This document shows, one piece after another, positions 18,389 to 25,472 of a DNA stretch of 64,000 nucleotides. Position 1 is the stretch's first letter; each line of letters opens with the position of its first letter. The stretch is from JAJTFA01 sp051715425 (GTDB taxonomy: Bacteria; Bacteroidota; Bacteroidia; UKL13-3). The DNA lies in contig JBPXJS010000002.1 in assembly GCA_051715425.1 (NCBI GenBank), positions 310,001 to 374,000 of the forward strand, given 5' to 3'. The position numbers were made by a program, and so were the translations under genes. The notes under the pieces were generated by a model. It did no database searches. It had not been told where the DNA came from and saw nothing but the letters and a program-made list of their open reading frames with translations.

Positions 18389-18533
18389 ATGAAGCCATCC
18401 TTTGAGATTGAATTGCTTTACGAAACCCTTGATTTTCTGGAAAATATTGACTCAAAAGACACCTACAAAGGAAATTAAAAAGGCTGAAGACATCAGAAAA
18501 CAGTATTTAGAACACAAGAATAAAAAGAAATAG
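18389..18533 (+). pseudogene. HigB/RelE-type toxin remnant with internal deletion
   Basis: The reading frame from 18389 gives MKPSFEIELLYETLDFLENID, the typical N-terminus of Gp49-like HigB toxins, and then stops. In another frame the same stretch gives QKTPTKEIKKAEDIRKQYL and a Lys-rich end, the typical C-terminus, stopping at 18533. About 60-70 central residues, including the usual catalytic region, are missing. A toxin gene has therefore been inactivated by deletion plus frameshift. The intact antitoxin follows 2 bases later. Confidence 0.8.
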
Positions 18534-18535
18534 TT

Positions 18536-18838
18536 ATGACAGACAAATTCAAAACAGTTTCACTTGATACGATGATTGACAAGCATGTTGGCAAACGTGG
18601 AACTAAAAAACGTGACGCTTTCGAAAATGAGTTGCGAATTGACTTGTTAGGACAAGCCATTAAACAGGCTAGACAAGAACGCCATATGACTCAAGAGCAA
18701 TTAGGTGAACTGGTTGGAGTTCAAAAAGCACAAATCTCCAAAATAGAAAACAGTGTAAAAAACGCACGCTTTGAAACAATTTTAAAAGTCTTTGAAGCTT
18801 TAGGGGCAAAAGTAAATTTCAATGTTGAACTTACTTGA
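18536..18838 (+). CDS. HigA-like antitoxin, XRE-family HTH
   Basis: This 100-residue DNA-binding protein has an XRE helix-turn-helix (MTQEQLGELVGVQKAQISKIEN, about residues 46-67) and ends with the FEALGAKVNF segment usual in HigA/HipB-like antitoxins. It directly follows the toxin remnant, so it is the antitoxin half of a broken HigBA pair. It may still repress its own promoter or cross-protect against related toxins. Confidence 0.85.
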   Translation: MTDKFKTVSLDTMIDKHVGKRGTKKRDAFENELRIDLLGQAIKQARQERHMTQEQLGELVGVQKAQISKIENSVKNARFETILKVFEALGAKVNFNVELT

Positions 18839-18900
18839 CAGACAATAAAACAGTTGACTGAAAGCAAGGCAGCCAGTAACACATATGGCTCAAACGAATC

Positions 18901-18940
18901 CCGCCCCGGTTCTCGCGCAATTGTAATGCGTGAGTGGGAT
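18901..18940. repeat. REP-like palindrome, copy D
   Basis: GTTCTCGCGCAATTGTAATGCGTGAG lies 70 bases after the antitoxin gene. It is the last copy of the family and marks the right edge of the repeat-linked island. Confidence 0.75.
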
Positions 18941-19010
18941 AGACATGTGCTGTAGTATTGTCCAGTTTTACCAATCAGATCATTTGGGGCTGGTTACAGA
19001 TGTACACTTT

Positions 19011-19037
19011 TAGCCCGACTGAAAACCAGCCGGGCTA
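19011..19037 (-). terminator. Terminator-like hairpin after the globin gene
   Basis: TAGCCCG and CGGGCTA form a perfect 7-bp stem 26 bases past the stop of the minus-strand globin gene. On the minus strand it is followed by an AAAAGTG-type stretch rather than a clean T-run, so efficiency is uncertain. Confidence 0.55.
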
Positions 19038-19063
19038 ACAGGAATAAAAGGGGTAATTAAAAA

Positions 19064-19654
19064 TTAACGTTGTACAATATCTGTTTTGGTGGTATAGAGC
19101 AAAGCCACCAGATCATCCACCAATGCTTTGTTGTTGGCAGATGTTACACCGTTTTGAGCCAGACCTACACCAATATCACCAACAAATTTATCGAAATCGG
19201 CTGAGTTGGCTTTTAGTCCCATGCGGTTGTGTTTTGCAGGGTCGTGTGCATCTTTCATGCTTTTACCTGCATAGGCATAAGCGGTATTTTTTGCACCTGT
19301 GGCTGAACATAAAAAGTCGGTCAGGTTTTTACTCAATGCAGCCAGGCCGGTGGTATTACTCATGCCCAATTCGGCAAACAAAACCGGGAAATATTTTTGC
19401 AATTGGGTATCGGCTGCAATAACAAAAATAGAACTGTCAACAACAGCACGTAAAGTTAAACGTCCTTTTTCAATCATTTGTGTAGGACTGTTAGGGTCGG
19501 CTACCATGGTGGTTCCACCTACACGCTCGTATAATGTGGCAGTGGGCGTAGGTGTGGGTGTTGGGTCGGAGTCTTTGTCATCATCTTTGCATGAGGTAAG
19601 AACAGCGGTGGTGCCTAATAAAAAAAAGGCAGCTAGTAATAGTTGTTTTTTCAT
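19064..19654 (-). CDS. Group 1 truncated hemoglobin-like lipoprotein
   Basis: The mature part (LYERVGGTTMV... FLCSATGAKNTAYAYAGKSMKDAH...FDKFVGDIGVGL) matches the truncated-globin fold. The His in SMKDAH is at the proximal heme-ligand position. Unlike cytosolic relatives, it begins with a lipoprotein signal (lipobox LTSC, Cys22) and an Asp-rich then PT-repeat linker (PTPTPTP), so it should be exported and membrane-anchored. I start at the ATG at 19654. The longer frame lacks a signal. It sits 16 bases after an uncharacterised membrane-anchored gene, probably in one transcript. Function could be gas or redox sensing in the periplasm; this is inferred. Confidence 0.78.
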   Translation of the reverse strand: MKKQLLLAAFFLLGTTAVLTSCKDDDKDSDPTPTPTPTATLYERVGGTTMVADPNSPTQMIEKGRLTLRAVVDSSIFVIAADTQLQKYFPVLFAELGMSNTTGLAALSKNLTDFLCSATGAKNTAYAYAGKSMKDAHDPAKHNRMGLKANSADFDKFVGDIGVGLAQNGVTSANNKALVDDLVALLYTTKTDIVQR

Positions 19655-19670
19655 AAGAGTATATTGGTTT

Positions 19671-20105
19671 TTATAATTGGGCAATAAAATGGGAGAGTTT
19701 ATACCGGAAAGTGTTTTTGTTCCCAATAGCCGGACATCCGGCCATCAGGTCTTCCTCAGAAACGGTATAGGGTTTTGCTTTTAAAGGCAGGTGCTGGCTC
19801 AATAGTTTAAATACATTGGCCGCAGTTTGTTTGTCATTAATAAAAGAATAAACCAAAATGCCGTTTTGCGGGTTAAAAAAAGTATGATCTACCCCGGGAA
19901 GGCTTCGGGTAAAGGTTTGAATCTCGGCAACCTGAGCGGCATTCACGGGTTCCAAAAAATCAATCCGGGCCATTTGTCGCTTCTCGTAATCTGTTTTGGG
20001 TTTATGTGTAGCCTGGTAAATATGAATAACCAGCACCCCGAAACCAATTACCAGCAAACCACAGAGGGCTGCCAGCGACCTTAATATGAGTTTTTTTGTT
20101 GTCAT
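19671..20105 (-). CDS. Membrane-anchored protein of unknown function, partner of the globin gene
   Basis: From the ATG at 20105 this is 144 residues. It has one N-terminal membrane helix (LRSLAALCGLLVIGFGVLVIHIY) and a ~110-residue exported domain (AQVAEIQTFTRSLPGVDHTFFNPQNGILVYSF...), a ferredoxin-like or heavy-metal-domain-like alternation without metal Cys pairs. The longer frame to 20225 has an unconvincing N-terminus. It lies just upstream of the globin lipoprotein on the same strand, so the two probably act together. The family is not recognised. Confidence 0.6.
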   Translation of the reverse strand: MTTKKLILRSLAALCGLLVIGFGVLVIHIYQATHKPKTDYEKRQMARIDFLEPVNAAQVAEIQTFTRSLPGVDHTFFNPQNGILVYSFINDKQTAANVFKLLSQHLPLKAKPYTVSEEDLMAGCPAIGNKNTFRYKLSHFIAQL

Positions 20106-20209
20106 AGGGAGTTTGATTTGGGGATATGTACGGAAGAATAAAGCGATTGGATTTATCAGATTTAAAATATTTTTGTGCCACTGATAATCAATAGCTATAA
20201 AACGCAAGC

Positions 20210-20617
20210 ATGTATTTCGAACCACCTTTTTTAACCAAAGAATTTGTATTTAAAACCAGCCGGAGCGGAGGGAAGGGTGGACAAAATGTAAATAAGCTGG
20301 CCACACGGGTGCAGGTGGAGTTTGATATTAACCAATCGTTGCTGCTTACTACAGAAGAGAAGGCGGTTATATTGGATAAACTTGCCGGTAAGTTAACAAA
20401 GGAAGGTGTTTTGCAAATGGTGGCTCAGTCGGAACGAACCCAGTTGGGCAACAAAACCGTGGCCATTAAAAAAATGTACAAGGCTTTAAGTAAGTGTTTT
20501 GTGGTAGCCAAGAAAAGAAAACCAACCAAAGTAAGTAAGGGAGCCATTGAAAAACGCTTAAACACCAAAAGGAAAAGGGGCGAAGTGAAAAAACTAAGAA
20601 AGGTTGTGGAGGAGTAG
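20210..20617 (+). CDS. arfB: Alternative ribosome-rescue factor ArfB (peptidyl-tRNA hydrolase)
   Basis: ArfB releases peptides from ribosomes stalled without a stop codon. The 135-residue protein carries the GGQ motif at residues 23-25 in SGGKGGQNVNK and has the required basic tail (KRLNTKRKRGEVKKLRK) that enters the empty mRNA channel. The lack of a codon-recognition domain separates it from RF1/RF2. It is divergent from the preceding minus-strand gene. Confidence 0.93.
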   Translation: MYFEPPFLTKEFVFKTSRSGGKGGQNVNKLATRVQVEFDINQSLLLTTEEKAVILDKLAGKLTKEGVLQMVAQSERTQLGNKTVAIKKMYKALSKCFVVAKKRKPTKVSKGAIEKRLNTKRKRGEVKKLRKVVEE

Positions 20618-20710
20618 TGGCAATAATTCCATGCATTGGAGCAGTAAAAGGACATGAATAACGTGAATCAAACAACAGGCAATATAGGCAGCTTATACAT
20701 TTTAATCAGA

Positions 20711-21169
20711 ATGATCAGATACACTTATTTTCTTGTAGTCATGGTGTTCTCCTTGTGTTTTAATTCTTATGGACAAACACGTTTGGAATATACTTCTGAA
20801 TTAAACAATAAGCAGCTATCCTTCACTATAGGAGAACAGATTGGATTTAGAAAAGATGGCGGTTTATTGAAAAACGGACAACTTCAGCAAATAAACGACT
20901 CCTCGCTGATAATTAACGGAGAGTCTATAAGGATTAAAGATATCAGTCATATCGGTCACAGAAAAAGAGGAACCGGTTTCATTACATTTTCTGGCGCATT
21001 CTTATCCGGATCAGTATTAGGTTATTTTGCCTTGTCTTCATCAAACGCTGCTGGAGTGAGGATTGCAGGACTTACCGGTTCAGTGTTAATTTTTACGCTT
21101 ACGGAAATAATTGCAATTAAAAATAGGATGTATAAAGTAAAGGATACGTATCGGTTTGTTGTTTATTGA
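20711..21169 (+). CDS. Secreted or membrane protein of unknown function
   Basis: From the ATG at 20711 this gives 152 residues. A signal peptide (IRYTYFLVVMVFSLCFNSYGQ) leads into a small beta-rich domain (ISFR-like INDSSLIINGESIRIKDISHIG), then two hydrophobic segments near the C-terminus (FITFSGAFLSGSVLGYFAL and GVRIAGLTGSVLIFTLTEI). No family is recognised. It resembles small Bacteroidota proteins that pair an Sm-like strand region with a glycine-rich hairpin membrane segment. A start at 20654 would place the signal internally and is less likely. Confidence 0.6.
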   Translation: MIRYTYFLVVMVFSLCFNSYGQTRLEYTSELNNKQLSFTIGEQIGFRKDGGLLKNGQLQQINDSSLIINGESIRIKDISHIGHRKRGTGFITFSGAFLSGSVLGYFALSSSNAAGVRIAGLTGSVLIFTLTEIIAIKNRMYKVKDTYRFVVY

Positions 21170-21271
21170 CTACAGCGATTTTCATTCATCCGTATTTTTA
21201 ATCCTGACTGCAAAAATCTTTTTTTTATAGTTTTTAAGCCGGTTTATTCAGATAACCTGTAAATTGGTACT

Positions 21272-22372
21272 ATGAAAAGGTTAACCTTATGCTTACTAAC
21301 CTTGCTACCTTCCATTGTATGGGGGCAGTACCAATCTAATTTTTTACACGAAAGTTTTTTTGGCAGGTTACCATCTGCAAGAGCAGAGGCTATGGGGCGG
21401 GCTTATACTTCCATTGATGGGGATTTAACGAGTGTTTTCTTTAACCCTGCAGGTATTGCCTCAATTAAGGGCATTGAACTGGATGGTTCTTACGCTTCTC
21501 CATATTATGTATTAAATAATGCTTCATACAGTTTTTTGAGTTTGGGTTGCAGGTTTGATGACCTGCTCACCGTAGCCCTCAGCAGAAACGTTTTTCATTT
21601 CGGACAGGAAGTTCGTTATACGGATGCAGTTGGAAATTCTTTAGGAATTTACACTCCCCAAAATACAAATTATACACTCTCCTTAGCTTCTCAACCGGTA
21701 AAAAACCTGCTTATTGGATTAAATGCCAATTATTTTAAGTGGACCCCTCCAATGACAGAAGCTACAGCTTTGTATCTTGATCTTGGCGCGATTAAAAGAA
21801 TAGCCATTAAACGAAATAAAGAAGAAGCACATGATGTAAGTATTGGGGCAAGCATTACCAATCTTAATTTTGCTAAAACCAAGATGGTATTAAGCGGAAA
21901 AACAAGTGAAGAACATTTACCAGTAATTACCAGGTATGGGGCAAACTACCAACTCACCATGCATAAACATGTTTTGATAGATACCTTAAACACATTTACT
22001 TTTATGTTACAGGGAGAATATAAAAAACTCCTCAACTCGCCTTATTTGTCCGGTATACACCTGGGTGCAGAAATTACTTTTCTGGAGTTCCTTTCTGCCC
22101 GATTGGGTTATTACGAGGAAAAACAATATGATTACAACAAACCAACTGTAAACAGGAATCAAATAAGCGCCATCACTTATGGCTTTGGATTGCAATTACC
22201 TATTCATAAATTAACTGAACTGCCCCTGCAGGTACACATGGACTATACCACGTTGCCTCAACCCTCACATACCTTAGATAAACAGTATTTGAGCAATTTT
22301 TCCACCTTCTACTTTCGGTTAAGCTGGATTCTAAATGAGAACAATCGGCTACCGGTTTTGGAAGAAGAATAG
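21272..22372 (+). CDS. PorV/PorQ-like outer-membrane protein
   Basis: The 366-residue product has a signal peptide ending VWGQ. The block ARAEAMGRAYTSIDGDLTSVFFNPAGIASIKG is the hallmark N-terminal segment of PorV/PorQ and UPF0164-type beta barrels. The rest alternates aromatic strands and ends in an aromatic-rich strand. PorV shuttles cargo in type IX secretion, and this protein may serve the T9SS cargo encoded elsewhere in the window. It stands alone, so a specific PorV or PorQ role cannot be assigned. Confidence 0.75.
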   Translation: MKRLTLCLLTLLPSIVWGQYQSNFLHESFFGRLPSARAEAMGRAYTSIDGDLTSVFFNPAGIASIKGIELDGSYASPYYVLNNASYSFLSLGCRFDDLLTVALSRNVFHFGQEVRYTDAVGNSLGIYTPQNTNYTLSLASQPVKNLLIGLNANYFKWTPPMTEATALYLDLGAIKRIAIKRNKEEAHDVSIGASITNLNFAKTKMVLSGKTSEEHLPVITRYGANYQLTMHKHVLIDTLNTFTFMLQGEYKKLLNSPYLSGIHLGAEITFLEFLSARLGYYEEKQYDYNKPTVNRNQISAITYGFGLQLPIHKLTELPLQVHMDYTTLPQPSHTLDKQYLSNFSTFYFRLSWILNENNRLPVLEEE

Positions 22373-22402
22373 TATATTCTTTAACTTATCTGGTATCTGA
22401 TA

Positions 22403-22436
22403 TTGATATGTTCATTCAAATTTGTATTTAACTTTG
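22403..22436 (+). promoter_or_regulatory. Candidate Bacteroidota promoter for the methyltransferase
   Basis: TAACTTTG (22429-22436) matches the TAnnTTTG -7 box. A TTG at 22403-22405 lies 23 bases upstream. The gene starts 26 bases after the -7 box. Confidence 0.45.
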
Positions 22437-22462
22437 CTTGCTTAATGATAAATAATTAACCA

Positions 22463-23074
22463 ATGAAAGAAAAATGGGATGAACGATACCGCGATACGGC
22501 TTTTGCCTATGGCGAAGAACCAAACAATTACCTGAAAGAAAAACTGAGTGCATTACCAACCGGTACTATTCTTTTTCCTGCCGAGGGCGAAGGACGTAAT
22601 GCTGTTTATGCCGCTTCACTGGGGTGGACAACCTATGCCTTTGATCAAAGTGAGGAAGGAAAAAAGAAAGCCATGTTGCTGGCAGAAAAAAAACATACCA
22701 GCATACAGTACGATATCGGAAACCCACTATCATTAAACTATCAGCCCAATCAGTTTGATGCCATGGCGTTGATTTATGCGCATTTTCCTGCTGAAACAAA
22801 ATCCACCTATCACAGGCACCTCCATACTTACCTGAAACCCGGTGGACTGGTTATTTTCGAAGCATTCAGTAAAAAACACCTGGAATATGTTACCAAACAT
22901 CCCGGAGTGGGTGGCCCTAAAGATATCGATATGCTTTTTTCTATTGACGAGATTAAATCCGATTTCGAAAACTTTGACCTGATTGAGCTGAATGAAGTGG
23001 AAATAACCTTAAACGAAGGAGTTTACCACAATGGAACAGGTTCCGTAATCCGTTTTATGGGGCGTAAAAAATAG
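22463..23074 (+). CDS. Class I SAM-dependent methyltransferase
   Basis: This 203-residue protein has the SAM-binding motif I as PAEGEGRNAVYAA (residues 39-51), an acidic residue after the next strand (YAFDQSEEG), and the LKPGGLVIFEAF motif after a helix. The opening KWDERY...FAYGEEPNNYL is typical of TehB/thiopurine-like small methyltransferases. The substrate is unknown. It is monocistronic, with a plausible promoter. Confidence 0.85.
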   Translation: MKEKWDERYRDTAFAYGEEPNNYLKEKLSALPTGTILFPAEGEGRNAVYAASLGWTTYAFDQSEEGKKKAMLLAEKKHTSIQYDIGNPLSLNYQPNQFDAMALIYAHFPAETKSTYHRHLHTYLKPGGLVIFEAFSKKHLEYVTKHPGVGGPKDIDMLFSIDEIKSDFENFDLIELNEVEITLNEGVYHNGTGSVIRFMGRKK

Positions 23075-23150
23075 AACAGACAAGCTACATCAATCTGTAA
23101 ATAAGATAAAAGTAAAATGCTACAGTGTATTATCTAGTTTTTAGTGATTT

Positions 23151-23289
23151 AATGTTGTTAAAAGACACCATTATATCAATTTGATCTAGTTAATGGTGGT
23201 ATTATACAACATTTAATACATATAATAATGTTGGATATTTGCATCATTATGTACTTTTACATATATTTGTGTTGGAATTAACCAACATT
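23151..23289. promoter_or_regulatory. Nested inverted-repeat operator region of hipBA
   Basis: AATGTTGT (23151) is inverted as ACAACATT (23206-23213), and inside it CACCATTA (23166-23173) is inverted as TAATGGTG (23191-23198). A second unit follows: AATGTTGG (23227-23234) and CCAACATT (23282-23289). The four AATGTTG half-sites are arranged as two long palindromes around the promoter, as expected for cooperative autorepression by HipB/HipA. Confidence 0.75.
23238..23269 (+). promoter_or_regulatory. Promoter of hipBA
   Basis: TTTG (23238-23241), 20 bases, then TATATTTG (23262-23269) is a good Bacteroidota -33/-7 pair. It lies inside the second palindrome and ends 23 bases before the HipB start at 23293. 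Confidence 0.65.
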
Positions 23290-23292
23290 TAT

Positions 23293-23649
23293 ATGGTTAC
23301 ATTAGCTAAAGAGGTAAGCAACTGGCATGGAATAAGCGATCCGGCTATACTCGAATTGCTCGGAAAGTTTATTCGGAATGCACGTTTGGGAAGAAATAAA
23401 ACCCAGGAAGAGGTGGCTAAAGCTGCCGGCATTAACCGGTCGACCCTGGTACAAATAGAGAAGGGCAATGGCGGCACCTTGCTTTCTTTTATTCAGGTAT
23501 TGCGTGCACTGGAGCAATTACAAACCCTGGAAGTTTTTGAGGTAAAAGAAGTAATCAGTCCTTTGCTGCTGGCAAAATTGGATAAGCAAAAAAGGGTAAG
23601 GGCAAGAAAAAATCCGGCTACTGCACGTAAGCCAAAAAGCACCTGGTAA
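23293..23649 (+). CDS. hipB: HipB-like antitoxin, XRE-family HTH
   Basis: The 118-residue DNA-binding protein has a helix-turn-helix (KTQEEVAKAAGINRSTLVQIEKG, about residues 36-58) and a basic C-terminal tail (KRVRARKNPATARKPKS). I start at 23293, where the ATG follows the second palindrome. The longer frame reads back into operator DNA. It overlaps the hipA start by one base (TAATG), so the two are translationally coupled. It should repress its own promoter and neutralise HipA. Confidence 0.88.
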   Translation: MVTLAKEVSNWHGISDPAILELLGKFIRNARLGRNKTQEEVAKAAGINRSTLVQIEKGNGGTLLSFIQVLRALEQLQTLEVFEVKEVISPLLLAKLDKQKRVRARKNPATARKPKSTW

Positions 23650-24944
23650 TGATTACAACTGCATGGGTAAATATTTGGGGTAAACAGGTTGGTGCTATAG
23701 CCTGGGATAGCAACAGCAGGCTTGGTTATTTTGAGTTTACCCCGGGTTTTGTTTCCGGTAACCTGGATCTTGCCCCGATTAAAATGCCTTTGGCCGAAGC
23801 ATCGGGTCGCATTTTTTCTTTTGCTGAACTCAGGGATACACAAACATTTAAAGGGTTGCCGGGTTTGCTCGCGGATGTATTACCAGATAAATATGGCAAT
23901 GCCTTGATTAATGCGTGGCTTGCCCGCAATGGCCGCCCTGCTGATAGTTTAAATCCGGTGGAGTTATTGTGTTTTACCGGTAAACGTGGAATGGGGGCAT
24001 TGGAGTTTGAACCTGCTGATCCCAAAGTAATAAGCGGGGCAACCAAAATTGAGTTAAGCAGCCTTATTCATATGGCGCAGGAAATACTTACCGGTCGTCA
24101 GGATTTTAAAACCAGCCTTACTGCAAATGAAGAAAAGGCCCTGATTGATGTATTAAAAATAGGAACTTCGGCCGGGGGGGCCAGAGCAAAAGCGGTAATT
24201 GCCTACCATCCGGAAAAGAAAGAAGTACGTTCAGGTCAGGCCGAGGCACCCAAAGGATTTTCGCACTGGCTGCTTAAGTTTGATGGAATCACCGATCAGG
24301 AACTGGGTATTTCCTCTGGTTACGGACGCGTAGAAATGGCTTATCACCTGATGGCAAAAGAGGCAGGCATAGATATGATGGAATGTAAGCTCCTCGAAGA
24401 AAACGGACGTGCACATTTTATGACCCGCAGGTTCGACCGGGAAGGTGAAAAAGAGAAATGCCATATTCAAAGTTTTTGTGCCATGGCTCATGCGGATTTT
24501 AATCAGATTACCAGCCACAGCTATGAACAACTTTTTGAAACCATGCGCAGGTTATACCTTCCCTATACAGATGCTGAGCAAATGTTCAGAAGAATGGTAT
24601 TTAATGTAGGTGGCCGAAACTGTGACGATCATACCAAAAACTTTGCTTTTATAATGGATAAGAGTGGTATCTGGAAACTGGCTCCGGCATTTGACCTGTG
24701 CCATGCATACAGGCCAGGCAGCACCTGGGTAAATCAGCATGCGTTGAGCGTAAACGGAAAACGTATAGATATTACAAAAGCAGATATGCTGGCTGTTGCA
24801 AAAAAAATGAATATTAAAAAAGCCGCAGCTATTATTGATGAAGTAACGGGCGTGGTTGCTGACTGGAATAAGTATGCGGAAAAAACAGATGTAGGAAAGG
24901 AACTGAAAAACGCCATAAAAAAAACATTGCCAACCTTTAAGTAA
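23649..24944 (+). CDS. hipA: HipA-family serine/threonine kinase toxin
   Basis: This is the toxin of a type II pair. Known HipA kinases phosphorylate targets such as glutamyl-tRNA synthetase and induce persistence. The 431-residue length is full. Visible parts are the N-terminal HipA_N region (VNIWGKQVGAIAWD...), the catalytic loop NVGGRNCDDHTKN (residues 319-331) and the metal-binding APAFDLC (Asp349). The ATP-lysine segment is in SHWLLKFDG. All key residues are present, so the gene looks functional. The target cannot be read from sequence. Confidence 0.9.
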   Translation: MITTAWVNIWGKQVGAIAWDSNSRLGYFEFTPGFVSGNLDLAPIKMPLAEASGRIFSFAELRDTQTFKGLPGLLADVLPDKYGNALINAWLARNGRPADSLNPVELLCFTGKRGMGALEFEPADPKVISGATKIELSSLIHMAQEILTGRQDFKTSLTANEEKALIDVLKIGTSAGGARAKAVIAYHPEKKEVRSGQAEAPKGFSHWLLKFDGITDQELGISSGYGRVEMAYHLMAKEAGIDMMECKLLEENGRAHFMTRRFDREGEKEKCHIQSFCAMAHADFNQITSHSYEQLFETMRRLYLPYTDAEQMFRRMVFNVGGRNCDDHTKNFAFIMDKSGIWKLAPAFDLCHAYRPGSTWVNQHALSVNGKRIDITKADMLAVAKKMNIKKAAAIIDEVTGVVADWNKYAEKTDVGKELKNAIKKTLPTFK

Positions 24945-24950
24945 AAACAA

Positions 24951-25364
24951 ATGAAACAGTTTAAGATAATCACCCCTCAAAATGATGTGATAGTGTTTAA
25001 CCTCTACCTGGATGCCGCACCGGTAACCGCCAAAGCATTCATGGAACTGTTGCCTGTTACTCACACTTTTTATCATGCAAGGGTATCAGGTCAGGAAATC
25101 TGGTTTGACGGGATGCCACCTCTGGATATTATTCAGGAAAACGCCTCCGTATTTACGGAGCCTGGTGAAGTGGTATTGGGGCCTTCAAAACCGGTAAGAA
25201 CCAAAACGGCCAATTGTTTTGGTATTTATTATGGCGAAGGTCGCGGATTGGATGCCTGCAATATTTTTGCTAAGGTATGCGATGCAGATAAGGATAAACT
25301 GGTTGCCCTTGGAAACCAAATCTGGAAAAACGGATCGCTGGACTTAACGATTGCAGCCGTTTAA
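24951..25364 (+). CDS. DUF3830-like cyclophilin-fold protein
   Basis: This 137-residue protein opens FNLYLDAAPVTAKAFMELLPVTHTFYHARVSGQEIWF, the pattern of the DUF3830/cyclophilin-like superfamily, and continues with a conserved-looking CFGIYYGEG segment. It starts 7 bases after hipA, so it may be cotranscribed. It has no known link to toxin-antitoxin function. The reaction is unknown. Confidence 0.7.
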   Translation: MKQFKIITPQNDVIVFNLYLDAAPVTAKAFMELLPVTHTFYHARVSGQEIWFDGMPPLDIIQENASVFTEPGEVVLGPSKPVRTKTANCFGIYYGEGRGLDACNIFAKVCDADKDKLVALGNQIWKNGSLDLTIAAV

Positions 25365-25472
25365 GAGGATGTTCATCGGGTACTTTTCTCAGCTATATCA
25401 ACTATATCAAATGGTGGAACGTTTGAATTCCTCTGGTGTGAAAATAGTGGCATATTCCTATATTCGAAACCG

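Noticed and set aside
24552..25076. 174-residue antisense frame in hipA
   Set aside because: Overlaps the HipA catalytic region and the DUF3830 start; no domain.
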